From contig NZ_AUTC01000066.1 of the NCBI RefSeq assembly GCF_001461695.1, forward strand, positions 62,001-126,000: a stretch of DNA of 64,000 nt, read 5' to 3'. The stretch is from Sinorhizobium fredii USDA 205. Lineage in GTDB: Bacteria > Pseudomonadota > Alphaproteobacteria > Rhizobiales > Rhizobiaceae. Below, piece by piece: positions 43,878 through 52,718 of the stretch. The position numbers and the translations under genes were made by a program. Under the pieces are notes generated by a model that made no database searches, was not told the DNA's origin, and saw nothing but the letters and a program-made list of their open reading frames with translations. Each line of letters begins with the position of its first letter. The stretch's first letter is position 1.

Positions 43878-44588
43878 TCACGACGTAGTGGTCCCGGTTG
43901 GTTCCCGTGGCGTCGAAGTCCTCCTTCGGGGGCCGTTACCCGACACGGTGAAGAGCATGTGGTCGATGCGATCGGAGCGAAGGGACTTCAGGCCCACCTC
44001 GTCACGGAGGCTGCGGCCTAGCGCGTTGTCATCTGGATCGTTGCTCTCCAGCAGGCGGTTGGCGACAAACAGCAGGGAATCGGGCGTGCAGCGGCCGTTG
44101 TCGCGGTTAAGCACCTTGCGGGCGCTCGTGACCGTGGCCTTGCCGAGCACCTTGTTGCTCTTAGCTTCGCCTTTCAGGAGCCAGAGCTTCTCGCCGGCCC
44201 CATCGTATCCGGCGCCGATGAAGTCGTCGCCGCGCATGGCCATGTTGCGGCCGTCCTTGTAGCGGAGGCGGCGCACCGGGACCCGCAGGCCGATCTCTTC
44301 CTCGACCAGCTCGGTCGCGAGAATCTCACCGAGATCGCCGGAGCGACCTTTGGGCGTCTGGGGCATCGCCTCCCTGAGGATATTGGCGGCCACCTTGTAC
44401 CCGAGCCGCTTCACGTCTTCGGCGATCCGTTCAAGTCGGTCGTAATGCGAACGAATGGTCTCGGCGAGGTCATCACGAATCTCGTCGCGGCCGCCATCCT
44501 TCTCGACATAGATCCAGAAATGCCTGCGCTTGTCCTTTTCCTTGGCGGCGTGACACCACCGCTCGTATAGCCCCACGTTTTCCCCCAA
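43878..44588 (-). CDS. hamA: HamA-like DUF1837 nuclease, C-terminus frameshifted
   Basis: The 236-residue frame starts at TTG 44588, 3 bases after the AbiEii stop. The core GDLGEILATELVEEE, MRGDDFIGAG and LLKGEAKSNK gives the E..D..ExK pattern of the DUF1837 (HamA) PD-(D/E)XK-type nuclease. The end is broken: after FTVSGNGP the frame runs into low-quality residues. Adding one G to the G-run near 43930 restores KEDFDATGTNRDHYVVNIHV and a stop at 43804 that overlaps the HamB start. The corrected protein is about 261 residues. HamA is the nuclease effector released by HamB in Hachiman; that role is family knowledge. Confidence 0.65.
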   Translation of the reverse strand: MGENVGLYERWCHAAKEKDKRRHFWIYVEKDGGRDEIRDDLAETIRSHYDRLERIAEDVKRLGYKVAANILREAMPQTPKGRSGDLGEILATELVEEEIGLRVPVRRLRYKDGRNMAMRGDDFIGAGYDGAGEKLWLLKGEAKSNKVLGKATVTSARKVLNRDNGRCTPDSLLFVANRLLESNDPDDNALGRSLRDEVGLKSLRSDRIDHMLFTVSGNGPRRRTSTPREPTGTTTS

Positions 44589-44591
44589 CTT

Positions 44592-45611
44592 TCATTTTAC
44601 GGCCGCGCTGTTGGCACGCCCCGCGATGTCCCCGCACCGCTCTAGCAGCACCTCGAACGCCTCGGCGTCCTCAAGCAGCAACCCGTCCTCGACCATCCGG
44701 CTGTAGTCAGTGGCGAGCGCTGTGCGTGCTTCGCCAATTGGCACGAGTTGCAGTTTTCCGTTGACGGCGGCGTCATAGTCGATCGTCGCACCGTCGGCTG
44801 CCTTCTCCGCGAAGAACATGCTCTTGTGGCGGGCAACTGCATCGGCAAGGTCACGGTCGGACATTGCGTTAGCGGCTATGCCTGCTTCATCCAGGCGTAC
44901 GACGTCATGCCAATGGCGGGCGAAGCGCTCGCCACGAAGCCGCTCCTGCAAGCAGAAAACATGCATCGCCGTTGCCTTCTCCCAGAAGGTCCGCTCGGCA
45001 TGCATCACTCGTGGGCGCGCCATCGGAAAATCGACCCCTTCGATCATTCCCGCCGCATCGCAGATGACATCACGTGGGCTTGCCGGCTCGCCCGTCGACC
45101 GAGCCCCGAACTCCAGCATCACGCTCGGCGCCACATAGCCCGACCCGGCCGAGGTCGCCTCATAGTCGATGAACAGCTTATCTCCTTCGACCCTGATCGT
45201 TGCGGGAAGCGCTTGCGCATCGATCGCACCGGCGACAAGCGGCCGGACCGTCCCGTCGACCCATTCGGGCAGTCGATGCCGGACAGCCTTCGACCAACGC
45301 TTCTCCTCGCTGCGGTTTCTTGGCAGGGCCTCGCCGTTCTCGCCCACCAGATCGGGGGCGATGGCGCGAATGTCGTAGGTCAGATCCACGTCCTCGGAAA
45401 ATCTCCGAATGACGCCATAGGCCTTGGACAGGGATGTGCCGCCCTTGAACACGAGATGCTCGCCGAGATCGGACCCGAACAGTGTCGCGAGGGTCCAGAC
45501 GACCCACACGTCCTTTTCCAGGAGATGGGCGGGGCGCCCGGATCGATCGGCGGCGACGGCCAACGCCTCGCGCCGATCGTCGACCGACAATCTCAGGAAC
45601 GCCTCAGCCAT
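44592..45611 (-). CDS. abiEii: AbiEii-type nucleotidyltransferase toxin
   Basis: The 339-residue protein has the DUF1814/AbiEii signature. LEKDVWVVWTL leads to FKGGTSLSKAYGVI and FSEDVDLTYD, the GGTS plus DxD nucleotidyltransferase motif. VMLEFGARS and a helical domain with the ERTFWEKATAMHVF motif follow. Toxins of this class modify tRNA or GTP-dependent targets and cause abortive infection. The ATG overlaps the antitoxin gene by 8 bases, the usual arrangement. Confidence 0.85.
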   Translation of the reverse strand: MAEAFLRLSVDDRREALAVAADRSGRPAHLLEKDVWVVWTLATLFGSDLGEHLVFKGGTSLSKAYGVIRRFSEDVDLTYDIRAIAPDLVGENGEALPRNRSEEKRWSKAVRHRLPEWVDGTVRPLVAGAIDAQALPATIRVEGDKLFIDYEATSAGSGYVAPSVMLEFGARSTGEPASPRDVICDAAGMIEGVDFPMARPRVMHAERTFWEKATAMHVFCLQERLRGERFARHWHDVVRLDEAGIAANAMSDRDLADAVARHKSMFFAEKAADGATIDYDAAVNGKLQLVPIGEARTALATDYSRMVEDGLLLEDAEAFEVLLERCGDIAGRANSAAVK

Positions 45612-46197
45612 GCGCGACCTTGCCGACCGTTCTGGCGAGCCAACTCGGGAGTTGGGGCGCGGCCGCGACGAGTTCGCCGAAAGTGGAAGATGGCAGCTTG
45701 CGCTTCAATGTCTTCAAGGCCGCTTCCGCCTTCTCAGGTCCCAGCCAGGCGAGCGCGCGCACAGCCTGGCCGGCAGGTCGATCGGCCAAAGCCAATTGCC
45801 AGCGCGGTGCGTGCCGCAACTCGACGACCTGCTGGCCCAAATTCATTGTCCGGCTGCGACCGGATGTCAGATAGACCGACCGAACCGGCACCTGAGTTGT
45901 GAGACCCAGCGCGTTGGCCGCCGACGCTCCATTTGACACGATGACCTCGCCACGCTGGAGCGCGAGTGCTTCGACGGTTTTCTCAACCGAAGGCGCGCGG
46001 ACGCCGAACCGGCTCGAAACCGGGCGCAAATATACGCCGCGCCCGGCACGCATCAGTCGGCCACGCTCAGCCAGGCGCGATAGAGCCTGGTCCACCGCAG
46101 CTCGATTGCCGAGATGAAGCAGGCCTTTTGCTGCGATCGGTGCGCCCTCGGGCAAGCTTTCGGTATATGTCAGTATCTGTTCAGCGAGTCGTTTCAC
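45604..46197 (-). CDS. abiEi: AbiEi-type antitoxin with winged-helix domain
   Basis: The 197-residue protein starts at GTG 46197 after CAGGAGATTCATC. The N-terminal winged-helix (GLLHLGNRAAVDQALSRLAE followed by GRLMRAGRGVYLRP) is typical of AbiEi/DUF6088 antitoxins. The C-terminal region (RTMNLGQQVVELRHAP) is the antitoxin domain. AbiEi proteins bind inverted repeats at their own promoter; a perfect 10-base repeat lies 11 bases upstream. It is the first gene of a five-gene same-strand run. Confidence 0.8.
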   Translation of the reverse strand: MKRLAEQILTYTESLPEGAPIAAKGLLHLGNRAAVDQALSRLAERGRLMRAGRGVYLRPVSSRFGVRAPSVEKTVEALALQRGEVIVSNGASAANALGLTTQVPVRSVYLTSGRSRTMNLGQQVVELRHAPRWQLALADRPAGQAVRALAWLGPEKAEAALKTLKRKLPSSTFGELVAAAPQLPSWLARTVGKVAHG

Positions 46198-46207
46198 GAT
46201 GAATCTC

Positions 46208-46237
46208 CTGTCAGAAATATATGCAGTTTTCTGACAG
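46208..46237. promoter_or_regulatory. Operator-like inverted repeat of the abiE operon
   Basis: CTGTCAGAAA and TTTCTGACAG are perfectly complementary with a 10-base spacer. The left arm touches the ribosome-binding site of abiEi, so AbiEi binding could block both transcription and translation of the operon. The remaining 46238-46513 shows no gene; it must contain the divergent promoters. Confidence 0.65.
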
Positions 46238-46513
46238 TTTTCAATCTCTGCTGGAGCTGCCGTTAACGACGTCGCATCTTGTCGCTTAGATCCAACGTGT
46301 TGTAGCTTCTTTTAAGCTCGCACGGTGATGCTGCCGTCCTCTCATTGGCGATGAGCATCGAATCACCTACATTGGACGTATGGATCATCCGGCCATGCCG
46401 TCCACAGTGGCGAAGCCTCAGGGCAGGAACGACTGAATCAACCCGCAAGAACCTCTTTCCAAGGTGCACGGGCCGAGTGGACACGCCATAGATTGCACCG
46501 CTGGAGTGGTTCC

Positions 46514-47434
46514 ATGCGAATCCAGCTTCCCAATCTCGATCGGCCAAAACAGGCCGCCAAATATCTTGTTCGTGCTGCGACCAATCTGAAGCTCTCGTAT
46601 GCGCATGAAGCGCTTGCCAGTGTGCTGGGCTACCGCGATTGGCACGATCTTTCCGGCAGCTGCCATCATGATCGACAAACATCACCCGGCGATTTGTGTC
46701 TCGAAGATGCGCTGCGTGTCATTCTCGAGCTAGCCGATGCTCTCCGTCTCCCTTACGCCGAGGTTCAGTACGCCGTGTCCAAGGCACGCCTTTTGCGTGA
46801 AACACCTTGGTCGCTTGACGAGCAGATGACGTTGCGCGCCTGGATCTGGCGGCGACGTCTTTTTGGTCCCCCGGGGCGGGGGAGGCCGGGGACAGTCGTG
46901 AAAGACAAGGCATATGGCGCCAACACGCCGGCTTATCTTCGCCGCGCTGGCCGTCCCACATATCTGTTCTTTGACACGGGGTTTGGTGAACGCGCAGACT
47001 TTGAGGTCGTGACTCCGCGCAGGACCCTCTCTGATTTCGTCCCGTCCCGCCTTTGGCTCCCCTACGGTGTCTGGAAACTGAAGGACGGCTCTGAAGTCAT
47101 TTTCTCCCGGGACTATTTTCCGACGTGGGGAATTTGGGATGATCGTGTTCAGCGGCTCGCCCCTTGGCTTTGGATCAATGGCATCGTCGACCAAAGTCAT
47201 TTTTGGAAGGCGGGAATCGGCGGCTGGACGAGCAGTTCGGCACGAGAGATGGCGATCGCCCACTTGGCTGTTCACCGCATCTTCGAACTTCCCAGGCTAA
47301 CCGATGCAATGCCGCATCTTTTTGAAGCCGCTGTCGATTCCATGGAAGATGGTGTCAGGAGGCTTTATGCCGCGGGACGTCGCGACACCACGCTCCCATC
47401 CTATGCCGAATTGAACAAGCGCATTCTTAGATAA
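46514..47434 (+). CDS. Unrecognised 306-residue protein with a short N-terminal motif seen in plasmid proteins
   Basis: The N-terminus LSYAHEALASVLGYRDWHDL resembles a short module found at the ends of several plasmid proteins and glyoxalase-related proteins (pattern L-S-x-x-x-A-L..LGFRDW). The rest is rich in Trp and Arg (LWLPYGVWKLKDGSEVIFS) with no motif I can name. It lies between the abiE operon and the pseudokinase-helicase operon, divergent from the first and 107 bases before the second. It could be part of either defence locus or independent. Confidence 0.5.
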   Translation: MRIQLPNLDRPKQAAKYLVRAATNLKLSYAHEALASVLGYRDWHDLSGSCHHDRQTSPGDLCLEDALRVILELADALRLPYAEVQYAVSKARLLRETPWSLDEQMTLRAWIWRRRLFGPPGRGRPGTVVKDKAYGANTPAYLRRAGRPTYLFFDTGFGERADFEVVTPRRTLSDFVPSRLWLPYGVWKLKDGSEVIFSRDYFPTWGIWDDRVQRLAPWLWINGIVDQSHFWKAGIGGWTSSSAREMAIAHLAVHRIFELPRLTDAMPHLFEAAVDSMEDGVRRLYAAGRRDTTLPSYAELNKRILR

Positions 47435-47541
47435 GGCTACGCGGCATGATGTTTGGGAAGATACTAGTTTCAGATCGGATTCTGGACGCAACCACTAGAC
47501 GAATCTGCTATGTCAAAAGCAAATCGGCAGGCTGGAACTGA

Positions 47542-50500
47542 ATGACGACAGTCAATACGGTCAAACAACATAAAAAACTCTCACTGGAATCCCGGTTCAC
47601 ATTTGCCGAGGACTCTCTCGCCCGTGTGAGCGGCGGTTGGGATTCCGACCTGCGGCCAGCAGTCGGGCTCGAGGATGGTGAGCGATACTTGCTGCGGCTC
47701 TTCCGGAAGACTGGCACTGCGCTGGACGACGACTTGAAGGCAATTGTTAATCGAGGGCTGCGGCGAATTCGACGTGTTCTATCTTCACGACGGGCTCGTG
47801 AAGTTCTGGTCGAAGTGCTCGAGGTCGTCGAGGATGCGCAGGAAATCGCGATCGTTATGGCTGATCCCGGTAGCCCGATTTCCGGAACGTCGCATAGAAG
47901 GAGAGCAAGACAGGGCCGCTTTCTCACGAGCACGAGCCGAGCTATTTTCTGGCGCAATATCGTCCGGATCGCGGAGGCGCTTACTCTGTGCCATGATGCG
48001 GGCATCGTGCATGGCGGTGTGAGCACCCACACCATCTTCTCGCACTCAGACGATAGCGATGACTGTCGTCTCGGGGGATTCGAAGCATGCGTCCACATTG
48101 CTGACGGCGACCTTGGAGCCTCCGGACATCTCCTTCGCTCTTCTGGAGCGATTTCATTTCGACAGGATTGGATCGATCTTGCCGAAGTGGCCGCAGCTAT
48201 ACTCGGCCTGGATGGAGATACCCCTCCTTCGTTGCTATCGATCGAACGCCGAATGCTGGATCGTTTGGCGAACCCGCCGCAGTTTCAGCTTTTTGACGGC
48301 AGCATCGTGCTTGGCGAATTAAGGGAAGTCATCGCCGAGCTCGACAGGGTCGGGTCGAGCTCTGACGGAGAACTCATCCTATATCCTTCACGGAACGTCC
48401 TTCAGAGCGATTTACCGGCTCTGTCGTCCGGGACGATACCGGCGCATGATGTCGCTGCCCTTATGCAGTTCGTCGCGGAAGATCTGCTTACAGCCGGGGT
48501 TCGTCTCATTCCGGCAGGTCAAGATAGCATACGCATCCTCACCGATCTGGCGATCTACAACGTGAAGATCGTCAACGACGCAGTTGGAATGATCGAGGCG
48601 GCGCACAAAAGACGCCCGAACGACTGGATACAAGGCGCGGAGGATGTTGTTCACCGTTTACATTTGGCCAGGAATCGCGCGAGTGCCGAAGAGCGCGTGC
48701 GGAACCTTGGTCCAGGTGCACGACGATGGCGAGACTTCTCAGAGCGTGTGCGAGCAATTGGGGTGACGAATGATGTTCCTATGTGGTTCGCTCTTCTCCT
48801 CCTTGAGGCTTTTACCCTACTAAGGGAGCAGTTTCGCCTGTATCCCGTCGAAGTCCTTGCGTCGCCCGATAGCGAGCAAAATGTGGTGATGCTCGCACCT
48901 CGCGATGACTCGATGCGGGACGATCAGCGTGAAATAATGGGATTGCGGCCTGCGGCGGAGGCAATGTGGCGCGAACTCAAATACGACGACGGAAAGGTGA
49001 ATTGGACCGTATCGAAGTCTGCCAAACTGGCAACCGGCCGTGAACGATTGCCGGAACTCAGTTATGAGGGAAGCAACCTTGTTAACGGGAAACTTGCGTT
49101 CGCCTTTGCAACGAACCTGACTGTACCGCCAGGACAGTTGCTCTTTCTCCGGCCTCGCAAGGATAACGGAACCGAGCGAGCCATCAGGCGGCGGCTGCAG
49201 AACATTGTCGCGGCCAGGGCCAACGTGGAGCTCCTCAGAGCTTTGGACGACCCGGCGCAGGTGGCAATGGATGACATGCTGCGTGATATCGCTGTTCCGG
49301 GTTCGCCGCCGGCAGATGCAGATATGGAGCCATCGAAGATTGAGGCATGGCAGTCGATCGTCGCGGGGAGGTCGATTAACGTCGTCGTCGGCCCACCTGG
49401 GGTGGGAAAGACGTTTTTGATTTCACACCTCGTGAAAAGCATCCTCGACCAAACGCCCGATGCTCGCATTCTGGTGTCTGCCCAGAACCATGAGACGCTC
49501 ATTCATATGGAGGACGAGCTTCGGAAGTTCCTGCCCGAGCAGTCGACAATTGTCGTTCGCGTCGAACGGTCTCGGGTCAGCGAAGAAGAGAGCACCCTGC
49601 GGCAAAGCTCGGTCGCGTTGTTACGCTCCATCTCCAAGCCTGACACTGAACGCGCGGCCGTCATGGCAAACCAGCTCCATCAGATCACTCAGGCGCTAAA
49701 TCCTGTCGACAGGTCGGAAAAGTCAACCGCCGAACGTGCTTTGCGCGACACCGACAATCTGACGCTTCGCTCGTCTGACGTCACCTTAGCCACGACCTCA
49801 TCCCATGTCCTTGAGGAAATGATTGCCGATGGCGAACAGTTCGACTGGGTTTTCATCGAAGAAGCCGCGCGCGCAAATGGTGCTGAGCTAATTGGCGCCC
49901 TCCTTCTCGGTAACCGCCGGGTTATGATCGGCGACCATAATCAATTGTCGCCCTTCGATGTGGTCGAGCGCCAAAAGTTCTACGATGGCAAGCGCGCAAA
50001 CGAATTGCTGAGGGATGCCAAAGAAAAGCTTTCTGCGATCCCCGATCTGCCAGGTGAAGTGGAAATCGCCCTCGACGCGCTCAAGGCGGATCAGTTCTTG
50101 CTCAGCGATGTTCTCGCCACCGCTTCTCGCCTCGAGGAGCCATTCAGATCAATCGCCGAGCGAGAGGCCCTCAGAGCCGGAGACGCTAAACGTCCGAGCT
50201 CGATCGCGAACACCTTGCGCGAACAGAGCCGGATGCATCCAGCAATTGGCGAGCTTGTCTCAAACACCTTCTATAAAGGTGAGCTCGTTCCATCGGAGCG
50301 CGTGAAGCAGCGTAAGCCAGCAGTCGAAACAATTGCGGGCTTCCCTGCATCTCCCGTCGTGATCCTCGACATGCCCTCGTTGAGCGTCGTCAAACGCAAA
50401 GCGTTCGAGCACACTGTCAGGCGGTCTTACCGAAATGAGTCGGAAGTAAAGGCGATAGTATCCGCCATGAAGAGGTTGCGCCCAGTCGTGTCCGCGGACG

Positions 50501-50982
50501 GGCGTCGGCCGACGATGGCGGTATTGTCGCCCTATTCCGCTCAAGTGAGTCATTTCGAGCGCTTGCTCAAGCCCGAGATCGATACGACCGAGAAGACCCT
50601 TTTTGGCTTCGCCAGCCCGCGCGGAGATGGAAAGTTTATCTATACAAGTGACAGCTTCCAGGGTGGTGAGGCAGACGTGATCGTCGCCAGCCTCGTTCGA
50701 AACAACGTGCTCGTTGGCACGCGAGCCCTCGGTTTCATCAAGAACCCGCAGCGACTGAATGTGCTCCTCAGTCGAGCCAAGCATAAGCTGATACTTGCCA
50801 CCAGCCGTAGGTTTATCAGCAACACCGTAAATGGGATCGATCCGGACGGCCTGAATGATGAGCTAGGCTTCCTGCGAAGGATGCTCGATGAAATCGCGCG
50901 GCTTGCAGAGACGGAATTTCCGGGGGTTGGTATGGGCGCTTCCATCATCACGGTCGATGAGAATGGGAAGCTCTCCCGATGA
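47542..50982 (+). CDS. Pseudokinase-SF1 (Upf1/DNA2-like) helicase fusion, first gene of a three-gene operon
   Basis: This is a 1146-residue protein. Residues about 17-290 look like a protein-kinase fold whose catalytic residues are lost. The HRD loop is HGGVSTHTIF (no Asp, no Asn), DFG is GGFE, and the VAIK lysine appears as YLLRLF. From about 590 it is an SF1B helicase: Walker A GPPGVGKT (617-624), motif II FIEEAA (771-776), motif III GDHNQLSPF, motif V DSFQGGEADV, motif VI RLNVLLSRAKH. Residues 290-590 form a region I cannot assign. The next gene begins inside its last codons (ATGA). The gene is intact, suggesting selection. I infer an RNA/DNA-translocating defence component regulated by the pseudokinase part. 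Confidence 0.7.
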   Translation: MTTVNTVKQHKKLSLESRFTFAEDSLARVSGGWDSDLRPAVGLEDGERYLLRLFRKTGTALDDDLKAIVNRGLRRIRRVLSSRRAREVLVEVLEVVEDAQEIAIVMADPGSPISGTSHRRRARQGRFLTSTSRAIFWRNIVRIAEALTLCHDAGIVHGGVSTHTIFSHSDDSDDCRLGGFEACVHIADGDLGASGHLLRSSGAISFRQDWIDLAEVAAAILGLDGDTPPSLLSIERRMLDRLANPPQFQLFDGSIVLGELREVIAELDRVGSSSDGELILYPSRNVLQSDLPALSSGTIPAHDVAALMQFVAEDLLTAGVRLIPAGQDSIRILTDLAIYNVKIVNDAVGMIEAAHKRRPNDWIQGAEDVVHRLHLARNRASAEERVRNLGPGARRWRDFSERVRAIGVTNDVPMWFALLLLEAFTLLREQFRLYPVEVLASPDSEQNVVMLAPRDDSMRDDQREIMGLRPAAEAMWRELKYDDGKVNWTVSKSAKLATGRERLPELSYEGSNLVNGKLAFAFATNLTVPPGQLLFLRPRKDNGTERAIRRRLQNIVAARANVELLRALDDPAQVAMDDMLRDIAVPGSPPADADMEPSKIEAWQSIVAGRSINVVVGPPGVGKTFLISHLVKSILDQTPDARILVSAQNHETLIHMEDELRKFLPEQSTIVVRVERSRVSEEESTLRQSSVALLRSISKPDTERAAVMANQLHQITQALNPVDRSEKSTAERALRDTDNLTLRSSDVTLATTSSHVLEEMIADGEQFDWVFIEEAARANGAELIGALLLGNRRVMIGDHNQLSPFDVVERQKFYDGKRANELLRDAKEKLSAIPDLPGEVEIALDALKADQFLLSDVLATASRLEEPFRSIAEREALRAGDAKRPSSIANTLREQSRMHPAIGELVSNTFYKGELVPSERVKQRKPAVETIAGFPASPVVILDMPSLSVVKRKAFEHTVRRSYRNESEVKAIVSAMKRLRPVVSADGRRPTMAVLSPYSAQVSHFERLLKPEIDTTEKTLFGFASPRGDGKFIYTSDSFQGGEADVIVASLVRNNVLVGTRALGFIKNPQRLNVLLSRAKHKLILATSRRFISNTVNGIDPDGLNDELGFLRRMLDEIARLAETEFPGVGMGASIITVDENGKLSR

Positions 50983-52718
50983 ACAACATCTACATTCCGG
51001 CATGGCATTATCGGGCGCCAGGCATCGTTCAGCGCACGTGGGGCTGGAGCCCTATCGAGGAAATGGTGCTGCTGTCGCTTGATCGCAACCCAGGAACGAT
51101 CGATGCCGTCGCGGCACACTTGGGAATCCTGCGACAGATTGTGAGCTCGACCGTAGCCCGCCTTATGCAGTTCGGCCTCGTTGAAGTCCGGCTTTCGCCA
51201 CAGCCAGTGCTCGCCACAAGCAGCGTCGGGCATAGCTTCATTCGCGCGGGACGTGCGCTTCCTGAACGAACCACGGACCGCGAAATCGGTATCAGTGTCG
51301 TATATGAAAAGGTCGGGCAGTCTGTCTTCAGGACGCGAGATGTGGACACGATCCCGGTTTCGAAACTCCCGGCCAGCGGCGCGATTGTCGCTTTTCCATC
51401 GGGCGAAGCGCCGGAGACGGACTATTCGATGATGCAGCGCGTCAGTCAGTTCACGGCCGGTACACTTCGTCCGGGCGAATGGCTTCGGGGTGTCGAGGCC
51501 AACAGTTCGTTCCTGGAACGAAAATTCCTGGTTCTCAATCTTGACGATGTGAAAGACGGGATACTGCCACTAGGGGCGAGCGACCAGCTCGTGGAAGCCC
51601 TGAAGGCGACAATAAAAACCGGCATCTTGCCGACGACCGCTGCTCCGCCAGTCAGCCAGCCTGTGGTGATCGACACGTCGTTTGCCACCGAACAGCTTAT
51701 CGTTGGGTCCGAACAGCACTTGCAGCGCTTCGAGCAAATCGTTGGCGCTGCAAAGTCGCACATCTTTGTCCTTTCAACGTTTGTCGCTTCGCAGTCCGAT
51801 GAGAAAGGCAAAGAGAGGCGCGAGAGGATATGGCAGGCCCTCGAGGATGCATGCAGACGAGGCGTCAAATGTCACCTGTTCTTTGGAACGTCGCTTGATC
51901 GCGCCAAGCATGCATCAGCCATGCAGGAACTCTACACTCGGCTATCTGCGGTTCGGCAGACGAGAGGCTATCTGCTCGTCCAGAGAGATCCTGTGGGCAG
52001 CCATGCAAAGTTTCTCCTAGCAGACGATGGCGATGGTGGTGCAATTGCGGTGATGGGGTCCTGCAATTGGCTTTCGTCCCCGTTTTCGGCTGTCGAGGTT
52101 TCCGTAGAACTCAGGGAAACCAACGCTGTTGCGACCGGAATGGATCTACTCCGCGAGATCATTGCCAAACTCTCCGGCGCCAGCCGATCCGTGGAAACGC
52201 TTTTGTTTATGGCGTCGGAACTGCGGCGTCAGCGTGCCCGTCTTTCATGGTCTTCAGAAACCCCGCCTCCTACCGCCAGACTAACCATTCTTCGGGCCGA
52301 CGACCACGAGCGCCTTCTCCGCGTTGCGGCGCACGATGCGCAGGAGCGTTTCGTTTGCTGCACGAATAAGGTCGGAGCCAATATGGTCCCCGCCCTGTTC
52401 GACCCCGCAGAGGTCGCAGGCAAGCGATTGAGTGACGTGCGTGTCTACTACTCGCGACGGTCGGGGCCGATCAAACGGGGGCATGTCGCACAACACCGCG
52501 AACGTCTGAATGGCATCGTCGAGTTAACTGGCGTACCGGAGCCGCAATTGCACGCCAAGTTCCTGGCGTGGGACAACGACCATATCGTCGTCAGTAGCTT
52601 GAACTGGGGCTCGCAATCGGGATTGGAGGAGAACCCATTGGACGAAATCGGCCTTTACCTGCAGGGCACAAAGCTTGCGACATCGTTGCTAGATAAATTC
52701 GAGGCAGCGAGTAGATGA
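50979..52718 (+). CDS. Winged-helix / phospholipase-D-family protein with two HKD motifs, second gene of the operon
   Basis: The 579-residue protein has an N-terminal winged helix (residues 25-70, SPIEEMVLLSLDRNPGTIDA) and a bridging domain. A PLD superfamily region follows, with HAKFLLAD (His342, Lys344, Asp349) plus GSCNW, and HAKFLAWD (His525, Lys527, Asp532) plus SSLNWGS. Both HxKx4D motifs are complete, so a nuclease or phosphodiesterase is likely. DISARM DrmC is also a PLD protein, but the other DISARM genes are absent. It overlaps the genes on both sides by 4 bases (ATGA). Confidence 0.75.
   Translation: MNNIYIPAWHYRAPGIVQRTWGWSPIEEMVLLSLDRNPGTIDAVAAHLGILRQIVSSTVARLMQFGLVEVRLSPQPVLATSSVGHSFIRAGRALPERTTDREIGISVVYEKVGQSVFRTRDVDTIPVSKLPASGAIVAFPSGEAPETDYSMMQRVSQFTAGTLRPGEWLRGVEANSSFLERKFLVLNLDDVKDGILPLGASDQLVEALKATIKTGILPTTAAPPVSQPVVIDTSFATEQLIVGSEQHLQRFEQIVGAAKSHIFVLSTFVASQSDEKGKERRERIWQALEDACRRGVKCHLFFGTSLDRAKHASAMQELYTRLSAVRQTRGYLLVQRDPVGSHAKFLLADDGDGGAIAVMGSCNWLSSPFSAVEVSVELRETNAVATGMDLLREIIAKLSGASRSVETLLFMASELRRQRARLSWSSETPPPTARLTILRADDHERLLRVAAHDAQERFVCCTNKVGANMVPALFDPAEVAGKRLSDVRVYYSRRSGPIKRGHVAQHRERLNGIVELTGVPEPQLHAKFLAWDNDHIVVSSLNWGSQSGLEENPLDEIGLYLQGTKLATSLLDKFEAASR

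Noticed and set aside
44748..45902. 384-codon plus-strand frame opposite AbiEii/AbiEi
   Set aside because: It spans two genes with correct overlap on the minus strand and has no recognisable domain.
46263..46685. Minus-strand frame between abiEi and the 46514 gene
   Set aside because: It runs antisense into the 46514 gene and lacks a ribosome-binding site or motif.
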